Source of the DNA: Climacium dendroides
Lineage: Eukaryota > Streptophyta > Bryopsida > Hypnales > Climaciaceae
Length of the DNA: 64,000 bases
NCBI GenBank assembly: GCA_950106755.1
Contig: OX467089.1
Coordinates: 17,465,345 to 17,529,344, forward strand
Direction: 5' to 3'
In this document: positions 1 to 12,300 of the stretch, one piece after another
Layout of the letters: the number at the start of each line of letters is the position of its first letter
How positions within the stretch are numbered: position 1 is the first letter of the stretch
Made by a program: the position numbers and the translations under genes
The notes under the pieces: model-generated
Told to the model about the DNA's origin: nothing
Databases searched by the model: none
What the model saw: only the letters and a program-made list of their open reading frames with translations

Positions 1-1
1 C

Positions 2-103
2 TTAATGATTCCCAAAGATACCCTTGGCTCATTGCTGAATAATGTGTCAGCCTGCGCAGGAGGATTTGTATTTGAGAAGAAGTCAATTGTTGTATCTCAG
101 TGA
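2..103 (+). CDS. possible C-terminal end of an unidentified gene (partial)
   Basis: A reading frame is open from base 2 and stops with TGA at 101-103. It gives about 33 residues ending in GGFVFEKKSIVVSQ. It has no ATG at the window edge, so if real it is the last exon of a gene lying to the left. I do not recognise the protein. Base composition over the first few hundred bases is less AT-rich than the following 10 kb, which fits a gene end and 3' UTR. The frame is short and could be chance. Confidence 0.22.
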   Translation, partial: LMIPKDTLGSLLNNVSACAGGFVFEKKSIVVSQ

Positions 104-2619
104 TCTTCGACTGAATGAGGTACGATCTAAATGCAAGTGTTATTACATTCCTGAGAATTTGTGCTAAGATTTTCCTGAAGTTGGCAATCATGAGGCTTAT
201 TCTTTGACATCGACTTTGGATGGCTCTTACATAATTTCCTTGTTCTGGACTTTCTTCTCGATTTATCTATTCTTACCAGATATTATGTGCAGATTCGGCG
301 ACTGTGGATGACGGCAGCGTTTGACTACGACTCCTACATTTTGCGAAACTCTCAATCTAGGCCTAACGTCTATTAATCTCCATTGGTTAATGTTCTTTAC
401 CAATTCTGTAACCATGTCCATTACGACATTTGCCTGCTTCCATTACATGAGTTCAACGGCATGATCGTACTTGTATATTGAGACTTTACGTGTTACGAGC
501 TTCTGCAAGTTCGTAGGACCTGATTTTGAGAAGAAAAATCCCGTCTCTCTCCACTGAAAGTGGTTTTTCATGAGGGGATATTTCGCTAGACTGTAATCGA
601 GTCCCTTAGACAGGCTAAAAATGTGATCTTTTCCCATTCACCGTACATTCGATTTTGCAATTGCAGGCCTCTACCAGGAAGATTACGGAGTTATAGTAGC
701 ACTGGGTATGAAACCCCTGATATTTCATCTATTCATATGCGACACTAGCCGGTGCCCACATTTACCTGAATGATTATGTTTTGTGAATAGAACCTCGATG
801 TAGTATTCGGGTGAGGGGTAGTTCATCTTTTTGCACCGTAGCATTGAGTTCTGCAATTATCGTTTTGATTTAGTGTATATAAACTTGAAAACAATTTTGG
901 ATGTGATCGCTGGTAATGGAAATCCTCTCCACAGTTTGGGGTCTCCTTTGAGCATGGCTGGTGCGGAGCTTTTGAATCAAAACTTTGTGAACTGTGTTTT
1001 CTTGCGGTCCTTTTTTTTTCAAGTGCCTTTGCAACAAATTGTTTCATATGAGTTTCTGAATTCATCATGTGTTGTAGCAATGTATTGGTATCCACTCCAA
1101 GTTGAACCTTTGAAAAATTCCTAAATTTGAATTTGGTATTTTACTGCAACTTAAATTTGAAGCCTTATACCATGGAGTGCCGATTTTTTAAATTTAGGAC
1201 GCGTCTGTAATTTTTTTGCACCATGTTGTTTTACACCGTAATAGGAAGGTAAAACATCCCATTGCGGTCAGATGACCCATAGTGGACACCTAACGATCCC
1301 ATGACAGTTTTTCAAGCCATAATCAATGCCTAACCTGACACCCATGGAGTGAGTAGTGACCTCATTAGGAGCACCCAACTTTTTAGTGTAAATCATGGTA
1401 GAATGTGACTTTTTCAGGGCCTTCCACATTATAAATTATTGTGACTGCTTTAGGTGATTAAGATGAACATACTAGATATAGTTTTTGTTGGTTATCAGGT
1501 AGCCTACTGACTCTTTTGGATAGGTCAATTCAAAAATTCATAACAAATTTATACATTGTCTGAAAAATAGAAATTCAATTGCTCACACTATTTCTCACAC
1601 TTGTCTTTACGTGGGAAAAAATTTGAAAAATTTCAGTAGTGGCATGAGGGCAGACTCCAAATTCTGACCACAATGGGCTGCTTTACCTTATACCTAGGGA
1701 GGAAATTTCAAATCATTTGAACATGTTTTTCATTTAAAATGAGCTCTTGTCCCTTTTTTCAAAAATTCACTGCAATTTGAAATTCTTACAAATTAATTTG
1801 AAATTCTAATGACTTATAGAAGATGTGTAATTACATCTTTGAAAAACAAAATTGTTGTGAATAGAAAATTAAACAAACCACAGAAAGATAGCAACACCAA
1901 CATATGCAAGAATAAACAAGTATCTGTTCAAAGAAGAGTTTAAGTATAAATAAGGAGAGAGAAGATGAATAGTTTTCCTCTATTATTGGTCCAAAAAAAT
2001 CTTATTTAATTCCAAGTTGACCATTCAAGTGTGATGAGTTGCAAAGTGTATTCATAATAATATATTTCTTAATACTCTTTGCTCAATATAAATTTGCATA
2101 CAATGTCATATATGGTAATTTTTTGTAATTTTACAAGATATATGGTTGCTACCTCATTAAAACCTTATTTAGAAAAACCTTGATTATGATAAAGGACAAA
2201 ATCACAAATGAAAGACAAAAAAATACAACACCTTCATTAATCCATTTTCATGATAAAATCAATGGAAAATTCCATAAAATTATATCAAAGGTGTGTACAA
2301 TTTTGAAATTAAATATCTATTAAATCTCTTATTCTAAAATATTGAGTTGCTGCAATCCAATGCCATAAACAAGTCGACAATGGATACATAATGGAAGAGC
2401 CTTGGTGAAAAAATCATCAAAATTATATGCTAATGTAATTTTCTTGATTTCAAGTACTTTGTTTGTAATCAAGTTATAGGTATAATTAAAGTAATTTGGA
2501 TCAATATATGTGTTTAGTTTGATTACCTTAAAACAAAACCCACTTGCATTTGCACAACAAAAACACTGTTGTCTTCATATAAAACAGTTGGAGAATCATC
2601 ATGTAGTAATTTACAATTT
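104..2619. other. intergenic, AT-rich, no gene recognised
   Basis: Positions 104 to about 830 are of mixed composition and could be 3' UTR of a gene to the left. After that the sequence becomes AT-rich with only short unsupported reading frames, such as the 97-codon frame at 831-1124, which lacks an ATG. It contains one copy of a dispersed repeat at 1243-1640, annotated separately. Confidence 0.6.
1243..1640 (+). repeat. dispersed repeat R1, copy 1
   Basis: This stretch aligns by eye, with many substitutions, to 11454-11870 in the same orientation. Shared landmarks include CATTGCGGTCA, ATAGTGGACA, GTGACCTCATTAGGA, and TTTTTGTTGG followed by a matching tail with CACACTTG. No coding signal and no terminal structure could be defined, so the boundaries are approximate and the class is unknown. 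Confidence 0.6.
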
Positions 2620-2629
2620 GCTTGAATAA

Positions 2630-4300
2630 ATTTATCAATTGAACTTAACCAAATGCATTCTTAAGATGCTCCATGTAAAACAATCCTTTTTGCATGATTG
2701 GATGATGTTGCAGTTATTGTTTGCTTTACCAATTTTCAAGCTAATATCAATATATTCAACTAATTTGGAATCTATTGATTGAATATAATGTAATTCCAAA
2801 TCTTTAGGTCCTTTCAAATAACGAAGAAGGTATTCCAATGTTGTAGTGTGGGATGAATACTATGCTTAACAAGGACACTAATTGCAAATTCAATATCAAG
2901 CTTTGTAGATGTAGTTATTGAATATTGTTCACTCAATGGTTCTTCCTTCTTGTAAGGACAGTAAGGATTGTCACCTTTTTTGGTATAACCAACCATAGGT
3001 GAGAAGAATGGGTAAACATCTATCATATTGAATATTTTCAAGATTTGATTGATATAAATCATTTGTAAAGAAAAATGTTGTCATTTTTCAAGTGAAGAAC
3101 TTGTAAGCCAATGCATAATGTAGTTCCATCAAGCAATTTCATCTCAAACTCACAAATAAGAAGTTGAATAGCTACAATATATGTAGATTTAGTGCCCACA
3201 AGGTTTAAGTCATCAACATATACTACAATGATTACAAATCAATGTATTGTTTTGTTTGATAAGGAATGATGGAAGAAATGGATCATTTATGAAGTGATGT
3301 TCAATAAGATGTAAAGGATTTTTTTTATCATATGTAAAAGATTTTTTGGTTAAAATTGAAGATTAATTTTTTTTAATTAGTATATTTTCTTTTAAATTTT
3401 TCTAACTATGAAAATTAATAGTCTCTCAATCGTTTATACCACATGCGTCTTGATTGCTTAAAAGTATATAAATGGGGAATTTCGTTAAAATGGCGGCATT
3501 CCATGTGCCATTTTTCAGACCGCCCGCTCTGAATTGTAAAAGTGACATCTAGGACAAGTATAGTTTTCAAGAATCTTGGTTATTTATAGATATGAGAAAT
3601 CTATGACTACTATAGATTTTAGATTGCACGATCTAAATTGTAAAAGTGACATCTAACACAGGTATAGATTTCAAACATCTAAGAGTGATATAGATTTAAG
3701 ATATCTATGACATTTGTACACTTCAGAACGCCCGCTCTAAACTGTCAAAACTGCCAAAGTAGAGGAATTTTGCCATTTTAACGAAATTGCCCATATAATG
3801 TTCTTTGTAATTTTATTGTTGTTTGTTCATAATGGATACAACTTGATTGGTGGTTTCAAGACTAGGTGGAAAATTCATATAAATATGAGTATTATGTGAT
3901 TTATATAAATAAGCAATTACTACATCCACAAGATGCATCTCAAGGATGGTATACACTTTCATTCCAATATAATATCAAAAAGTAATAGAATCCATAATTG
4001 ATGAATATGTAGAATTATAATCAATACCAAACTTTTGTATAAAAGCTTGAGCAACTAGACAGACTTTGTAACGGATAATATGACTTTTCATTGCATTTCC
4101 ATACAAATACAAATTTGTATCCAAGAAGTTGAGAAGAAGGATTGTTCATAATAGACTCAAAGACCTATTTCTTACGCAAAAAAACATACTCTTCAATAGT
4201 GACTTTTCACTTTGTCTAATCAAAGTGATGCATCGCTTCTTCATTTATGTTTGATTCACAATCATCTTTCTCACAAAAAAGATATTCTACAGTCTTACAA
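2630..4300 (-). pseudogene. decayed Ty1/copia retrotransposon pol (reverse transcriptase and RNase H), interrupted by a MITE
   Basis: Translating the minus strand from about 4300 down to 2630 gives the copia order, with stops and frameshifts. First comes GYKFVFVWK, then RYK.CLVAQAFIQKFGIDY and MDSITF (start of the reverse transcriptase). LVDVVIAYLY follows, then KQSRRMWYKRL, then the catalytic YVDDLNLVG at about 3190-3235. Next is FEMKLLDGTTLCIGLQVLHLKN, then NQILKIFNM..VYPFFSPMV and LDIEFAISVLVKHS..PTLQHWN (2814-3062). YLLRYLKGPKDLELHY at 2770-2838 leads into RNase H. These match the Tnt1/copia family block by block. A MITE at 3472-3794 splits the LYKS..KQSRRMWY region. No intact frame remains, no gag or integrase was recognised upstream, and I could not find LTRs. 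The element is dead. Confidence 0.85.
3472..3794 (+). mobile_element. MITE family M4, copy A (323 bp), inserted in copia pol
   Basis: It begins ATGGGGAATTTCGTTAAAAT and ends in the inverted match CCATTTTAACG..GCCCAT. The flanks carry a 4-bp direct repeat ATAA at 3468-3471 and 3795-3798. The interior is a run of short palindromic TAGATTT/AAATCTA units, so the whole element can fold back. It has no coding capacity. Six further relatives occur at 57.1-59.8 kb. It sits inside the copia reverse transcriptase and is therefore younger than that element. Confidence 0.88.
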
Positions 4301-7300
4301 ATAAATGGTTGATTTATTACCATTGTTGCCATATTCCAAATATCGCATGTACCAAAGTGCATCATAAATAATTATGTATTCAATTTGAATTTTTTTTGGT
4401 CATAAGCAAGAATTTCTCCCTCAAGAATTGCAGTGATATTAGATGTGAATGTACAATCTAATATAAGTCATCTTGTAAAATTGAAAGTTGTTACTATAGG
4501 CATAAAAGAATTAATATTATCAACATTGTCTTGCGCTTATACAGTTGTTTATTTGGTCCACAAGTCTATTTGCCCATTGGTTGAAAAGTTAAAGTTGGAA
4601 TATTGTCTCTGACTATTACTTCAGTAGATTTACAAATTATCTATTGTAGATAATTATTACATATTGTGTAGTAGTTGTAGTACAATATGCTTCAAAAAAT
4701 TAATGCTAAAGTAACTTGAATATTTTATAAATTATTAGCTTCAACATTTAAAATGTATCCTATTGTATGGTCTCATGTTGTTTCTAAAGTAACGACTAGT
4801 GAAGTATTTAGGATTTGACTTCAATCTTTGAAGTTTATAAAGTTTCAAAACACACTCATATTGAATAGGGTGTTTATGAGATAATTTCAATAGAGATTTT
4901 GAAGTGTTCAATGGCAATCTTTTTATAAACCCCTAAAAATTGAAGGGTATTTTGAAAGAAGAAAAGCCTAAAATTGCCAATTTTTGATGCATTTTCCAAA
5001 AAAAATTCTAAATATACAATATTGTGTTAAACAATTAAGGCAATGCTGCAATGTGTGGAAAAATTTCAACTTGTTTGACCTTATAGATTGAAAGATTATA
5101 ATGCTTGAAAAGTAAGAAAAAAATCCCTTTTTCTCATTACAAAGAAAATGGATTAGTAAACTTTGAGCCCCTCTTGCAATAAAATTTTTGATCTACACAA
5201 ATATGAAAATTTTGACCTTTCTAGAAATATATGATGTTAAGTTCACTCAGTAAAACATTCAAAAGTAAATATGGACTCTAGCTTACTCTAAATCACCCTA
5301 TAAGGAGGTAAAGTGCATTGGCAATACACTAGTCATTTTTTGATGATTTTTTGTGCAATGAGAATTTTTTTTATTTAAAATACAAATGGTAAAAAATTAG
5401 AGAGAAACATTTGGAATATGTGGTAAAAATTTCAAGAACTTTCACTTCATAGATTGCAAGATAGTAGGCTTGAAGTTAGAGGAAAATATTTTTTCTTGAA
5501 TCCGTTCCAATATAGCTAACAAAGTTTGATTCCCCTTAGAATGTGATTTGACAATTAAACTTTTTTGAAAATTGTATTCCTTATTTTATTAAATACATAC
5601 ATGCCAAATTTCAAAAGTTGATGAGCATTTTTGCAAAAGATGCCTAAATTGCCCTAGTTGCCAAAAAAGTTCAAGGCTACATAACTTTTGATTTGGGCAC
5701 CCAATCAAAAAACAAATTATATTACCATTGAGGGGTTACATGTTCACACTTTGTGTCAATATTTTGTAAACATTTGATCAAAATTAACTTCATAAGAACC
5801 TATTTGTATTTTAAATTGTCTGTTCAACAAACAATCGATCTTTGGAGGTTAAAAATTGCCATTTGGTCAATGGCACTTGAATTGAATTGATTGTTATAGG
5901 TTTCATGGTATCTCCTCTCTACATGTACATATAGTAGAGGGAAATGAAAATTTGTAAAGAAGGGTAGGGGTGGGAAAGAATTAGACACTTAAATTTTAAA
6001 TGCAAGATAGCCTCACTTAGAAAAACCATATGAATGAATTTAAAAATAATCGTAGGGGATTGAAAATATATCCCTTATATTTTTTTTGTAAAAATAAGGT
6101 CATCTTAAATGCAATAATTAAGGTAAATAACCCCACATCAAATGCCCTCTTAACTCAGGTGTATACCTTAAATTACAAAAATTGACCTCCCTGAGGGATG
6201 ATTTGTTGAGTGAGTACTATTTTATATAATAAAATGTAATGTTGACATTTTCTCACCACATTATCTGGGGCAAATTATTCTTTGTGTTTTTTCACAGATT
6301 TCTCTAAGAAAATCACTAATTTCATAGCTTGGTCAAGAACTGAAAAAAAATGAGCAAAATGGAGTCCCATTTGACTAGCTCAAAGCTCCTTTCAAAATCT
6401 CAAATTCAATGTAGGATTCCTACACTTTTGAAAACTAAGTTACTTCCATTTACAGATTGTTGAATAGTAATTTTTTGAGAATGAGAATATTGATTACTAC
6501 TCAGTGATGGTGGGCCTTCAAAACATTCTTCCAATTATTGTATCTTGTTGTCAAATAATTTGTATGATTGCATGTTTCTTTCCACAAAAAGTTTTATGTT
6601 TATTTTATAATTGACTTTTTATAAAGAATGTGTAACCTTAACCTCACTTTAGGAATTTTCCAAAATTTTAGTGTTTAGAGGTAACTTGAGGCAAAAGCTC
6701 TCTAAAAAAAGAAACAAAATATGGATATAAGTATGCAAAACCATACAAGCATTCTTGTATTGACCACTCTTTTGCATTTTGTGTAGTAGATAGTGAGAAA
6801 TTAGAGGAAGGGGAGTATAAATAATGAAATCCAATTTGAAGTTCATGGTTTCTAATTAATTTCTCCTCCTTTTCATTTTTTGTAAGATGTGGCTCTTGGT
6901 TTGTTTTGTGGCAGAGATATGTGTCAATTGAATTGTGTATTTGAGAGACAATGACAAGGGTACGGAAGGTGAGTAAGTTGGAAAAGACACAATTCTCACT
7001 GCACTTGCCAGCCTCAAAGACACAGACATGTCATCACCACACATAATTTTTTCACATTATCTTGGCTTTTTATAGAACTCAAGCATAGCATTTGTACAAT
7101 TGAAATATATTTGAAGATTTAAAAGGACTTTCTACTAAGTCTCGTTGGATTTTCAAACACCCAACTACTCAAATGAGGGCACTTGGTGGTCAAGATGCAT
7201 CACATCCACCAAATAATTGCCATTCATTGGATGGATGCCAAGCTAGTGTTTCTTTTGTCTATACCGTTTAATCTTTGGGGGGAAGACTTGTGTGTAGGAT

Positions 7301-8404
7301 GTTGGATGGGGCAAGAACAGATAGAATTCTCCATATCTCCATATCTCCAACATTGTTGCAATACCTTGCAAGGGTGCGTGGCATGGACCTTGTGGACTAG
7401 GAGTATCAAGAAGATACTATCCAACTCCACTCTCACAAATGGTGGCATAGGATTTTTATATTTGTTTTGGATTCCCAGTTATTCAACTCATGCATCTTCT
7501 ACACATATGATTGTTACATTCTAAGGCCCTCTATGCTTTCAAGGAATTTATAACACTACACTTTGGCAAAGTACCACTAATCATGCCTTGGATGAATATT
7601 AATCACATACAAGGCCCGATATAGAACTTGGCAATAGAATGGCTCTATTTTAGTGAAGGTCACCTTGTGATTCCTAAGCATTGTGTGGTTTGCAACTAGA
7701 GGACTCAACAAATGTATCCTGATTACAAAGGCATGTTTCAATATGAGGCCCATTTGTACTACCACGTAATACACACACACATCATAGATATCATGCCAAT
7801 TTGTCGATTATGCACTAATATGGTCATGGTTGCTAGCATGCAAACTTAGGATTTTGAGCCCATGAGCCTAAAAGCCTAGACTCATATATTATAGATACCT
7901 ATATTATAGGCACCAATATGGCTATATGATATTGATATCACTAGAAGAACCCCCACTTCTTGTGGTGTTAATGAAGACATCAAAGTATGTTTTTGTGAAT
8001 TGGTGGTGCATCAACTCTAATGTACCTAAAATCCATTGTAGGCAATGTTTCCACGAACAACTAAAATTTGTTGTAACACACCTTAATGTCTGCATGTTTC
8101 ACAAAAGTGGCTATTGATACCTTGTGTTTGTACTTTCCCAAAGGCCAAAGGCCACCATGTGGATGCCACATGGCAGCCACGTCATCATTTTTCATTCCGG
8201 TAGTGTTGCTATTTTTTAATTAAAAAATCACTATGACAATGTGGCACATGACGTATCTCATTGAAAAATACACCTGACATTAACTGTATGAAATAATTAT
8301 TTTTAAAAAATTCCCCCAAAAATGAACAAGAAAAATTGTCAAATTCAAAAAAAGTCAACCATCTACTATCAAAAGAATTTTTGATGGCAAAGTCAAGTAT
8401 TTAC
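4300..8404. other. AT-rich intergenic DNA, no gene recognised
   Basis: Only short frames without recognisable protein families are present, for example 7183-7524, which lacks an ATG start. Stretches near 5055-5125 and 5418-5485 resemble the interior of the TTAA-flanked family at 8409-9354. They share a block like GGTAAAAATTTCAAG..ATAGATTGCAAGATA and are probably old, eroded relatives. Near 7890-7930 there are AT-rich TATTATAGG-type short repeats. Confidence 0.55.
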
Positions 8405-8408
8405 TTAA

Positions 8409-9354
8409 CCCCTAAAGGTTTTTGACTATATTTTCACCTAAAATGCTCCAAAACTGCCATCTCAAGTACAAGTACCAAATTTTTGACAAAAAAACATTTC
8501 TTTTGACACATCTAACCATAAGATCTTATAGTATTCTAGTTTGAAAAGATGTGGAAAAAATTTCAGAAATTTTCACCATGTACATTGCAAGATATTAGCA
8601 TTTGAAGTGACAAATATCCTTTTTTAGTCCTTGCAAATAACTAGGCAGCTACACTTTTTAAGGTCACATTTGTATGAAAAAATGTCCAAAATGGTGGTTA
8701 CTCTTTGGATTCATTCTTCAAGGCAAGTTGGATACATGCTTGAAAAATTTCAAATCATTTGGAATTGTACAACATATAGGAAAAAGGTAGTAAGTAGAAA
8801 GTTACACAATGATTCAAAATACTAAATTGTTAACAATTTTTTTGTAGAATTGAAAAATGCCAATCCCAACGGTTGCAATGTTTTAATAAACAATTTACAT
8901 CTAATATTTTTATTTTTTTCAAAAATATTGAAAATTGAGTTAAATAAAGGACTTCAAAGTTTATTTTAGAGTATAGATTCCATAACTACCTTCAAACTAC
9001 CCACAACTAAAATTCCTTATAACTTTCATCTCATTAATTAAAATGGAATGATTCATAGATGTCCATGTATAAATAAATCTAGAAAATCAATTTCAAATTT
9101 TTATTTTTTTAATAAATGATTTTTAAACAAGTTTTTTTTGTTGCCCAGATTGCCTGCCAAACATAGAAAACTACATATCATACAATAACTTTTTAACCAT
9201 GTAGTCAAAAGTTATGAAAATTGTCGGGCCTTAAAGCTACTCCTTGGGCACATGTTGTGTGAAATTTTCAAAGAAAAAAAGTAAAAATTCCAATTGTAAT
9301 GAGCTGCCCCAAATCACTATGTTGCCAAAAATACATTATTTGGTCCTTTAGGGG
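8409..9354 (+). mobile_element. non-autonomous DNA transposon with TTAA target site, copy T1 (946 bp)
   Basis: The left end reads TTAA then CCCCTAAAGG. The right end reads CCTTTAGGGG then TTAA, so 10-bp perfect inverted ends are flanked by TTAA at 8405-8408 and 9355-9358. TTAA duplication with C-rich ends is typical of piggyBac, Kolobok or Sola3 superfamilies, but no transposase is encoded so the superfamily is open. The interior aligns with 54004-54867 over nearly its whole length and with 41896-42294 in part, all in the same orientation. Confidence 0.8.
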
Positions 9355-9358
9355 TTAA

Positions 9359-12300
9359 TTGACATTTGGTGAGAATAAAGGATATATGGAAACCTGAATG
9401 CAATGTATGTGGATGTTATTTTAAACATCTAAATGTTTTTCAGATATGTCGATGTTTTTTAGACATATAGATGTTTTTTAGACATTCTATTTTGAATAGA
9501 ATTCTTGCTTTACATATCCCATATGAGTTGCCTTACTTCCTACTACCCCACTTCTATAAAGAACCTCCCTTTTCATCCATATTGTGTATCCATCCATTCC
9601 TCTTTTTTTACAAAGCATGCCATGTGGTTGTCTTTCTCCTATGTTTTTTTTACATCCGGTCTACATTTTACTTCAACCCACAATAACTTACAAAAATTTA
9701 CCAATTGTAAATCCAGAACCTCTAGCTAATGTGGCACTTTCATATTTTTTGCGATGTTTTATTAAATATGACCATATTTTATTTGATGTCTACATAAACA
9801 TACACATCCCATGTGTCATCCACTTGTTTTTACTCTAACATCTTCGTGTCTTTCTCAACATGGACCAAATATTTGCCTCCTATAGATTCAAAATTCATGA
9901 CATGTTGATGTCAATAAAAACATAATCTATTTCTTTAAAATGACACCAAGAATGCCACTAAAAAGGTAGTTTTTTTATAGTGTATTATAGGTGTCTATAT
10001 TATAGGATATTTATATTATAGGTACCTATGTTATAAGCACCTTCTATGGTTATAAAGTATTTATATTATAGGTATGTGTTAGTCATAGTTTCTCAACAAT
10101 AGCCATGATCTGAGTTTCAAAAGCAATTGTTGCCTAGGCTTTCAAATGCCATCAAGAAGGCTTTGTAGTTGGAGTTGCAATTGAATTGCATGGTTTTGAA
10201 GTCTACATATAAGTGGTCATGAGTGTATGAAGCATTAAGTATTCATCAAGCTCATTATAGTCATACTAGCTATGGGTACGTCATGGAGGAAATTCCTCCT
10301 TTTAAACCACTTTGGAAGAATGGGACAAGGTGTTCCTAGGGCTAAGAATCAAAGATGTTGGAATAGTAGTGCAATACAAAACTATTGATATTCATTGCCA
10401 ATGTAGCATCAAAGGATGTAAAATTTAACCTCATAACTAAAATTAGATTTCTACTCTTCCATCCTTAATTTGACTTTGAAGGCCTTAATAAGAAACTACC
10501 AATTTGGTAGTTGCAAAAACTTTACATTCCCATAAGTCACTAAGAAAAATGTTTTAGTTTGCATTTCTATCACTTTTCAAACTATGCAACCCAATCAGAT
10601 TGCTAGTTCTTACAACCTTGTATATTCCTTGAGTGATAGAAGTTGGGTGTGTCCCATTCCTCAGAAATGGTGCGAGGTTGACTTTGTGCCAAAAATTATT
10701 GTTCTTTTGCCATCGCGGCCAGCATGTCTTGCTCTTACTACGTTGTATGATGCCACCAAGCAATTGCACAATGCTTTGCAACACCACCGTAGTACATATT
10801 CAATACTCACCCATTGCATTTCTAGCCAAGCAACCCACTATGCATTAGATATGGCAACTTGAATGCCTCGATGGCCATGCTATTGCAAATTTCAATGTAG
10901 TTTTTTTGTGAGCACTCATTGTATCATTGGAATGACACCCACCATAGTGATCTCCCAAAACTTCATGGACCAATTTTACAAAAACCATAACATCTCCGTA
11001 CAAGACACTATGATATTGTTGGTAATGCAATTTCTAAAAAATCTAGGCACTATGGCAATTAAGAGCCTTGTGAAAAATTATTCATGACTTGAAGCATACA
11101 CATCCACAATCAAAACGGCTCAAAGTCTAAATTCACGTGAATTGAGCTGAAAGGAAAGTTGGGTCTAGTCGAAGGGTCGTTCAAAGGTTAAATATTTATC
11201 ATTGAATGAACAAATGATACATATACTTGTTTTAAAATTGATTTTACATTTCCTCAATTTTGTCAATTTGTCACTATAATACACCTATAATTTTTTAATG
11301 CAAAAGTTTTACATCCAATAGAAAAAAACTAGTGTATTCCTTTGAGAATTTGTTTAAAATATTTTTACATCTAATGGAAAAATGACACGTGTATTTTTTA
11401 TTTATTTAATTCATGTTGGATTTTCACTCTTTTTGACAATTTATCAACCATGAAAGGTAGAACGAACCATTGCGGTCAAAAGACCCCATAGTGGACATTT
11501 AGAAAAAGACTCCATTACGAAGGGGTTCAATTAATAAGATTTTGGTCAAAATCAATGTTTTAGTTGATAGTAATGGAGTGATTAGTGACCTCATTAGGAA
11601 CATTCAACTTTTTAATGTAACTTCATTGTAGGAAGTGACTTTTTTAGGCCTTTTATATTAGAAAATATTGTGACTACTTTAAATGAGTAAGATGAGTATT
11701 ATAGATACAATTTTTGTTGGTTTGGGGTAGTATAGAGACACTTTCAGGTCATGAAGGTTAAAAATTCATAGAAAATTCATACATTGTTGAAAAAAATATA
11801 ATTTCACTTGTTCTTGCCATTTTTCACACTTGCCTTCATATGAGAATTTTCTTTAAAAATTCATTAAATAAACCCCTCTGTTGTTTTACCTTACTCTTAG
11901 AAGAGACACTCAATGCATCACACAAGTACAATACAAAAGGCTTTGCAATGGACAATTGGTATGCTTGCTTCAAATCTAACCTTTGCAAATCATATTAGAA
12001 AATTATAAAGTAGGAGAAACAATAGTGTGAAAAAAATAATATTTGCAATTTATGGCCATAGTAGAGATTTTCTTTGCCATTTCTTTCATGTCACAATTGA
12101 ACATTCATTGTCTGAGTTGGCCCCAAATTGTGAATGGGTTGTCCCTCATTGGTACCTCAATAATTACACAAATTTTTTTTACGACACATCAATCAAAAAA
12201 TCTTTAAAAATCTTGTGTAAATATATTTATTTTTCAGATTTATAATGAAAATCTACATCCAGTATATTAATTTACACATTCAAATAAATCAAAAGTAAGA

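Noticed and set aside
831..1124. 97-codon frame, plus strand
   Set aside because: No ATG start, no family signature, antisense frame equally open.
2100..4700. LTRs flanking the copia relic
   Set aside because: No pair of direct repeats with TG...CA ends could be found on either side.
7183..7524. 113-codon frame in AT-rich DNA
   Set aside because: No ATG start and no domain; the opposite strand is also open over most of it.
10554..11087. Overlapping frames on both strands suggesting a gene or transposon
   Set aside because: Translations compared mentally with gag, integrase, reverse transcriptase and common plant families, with no match.
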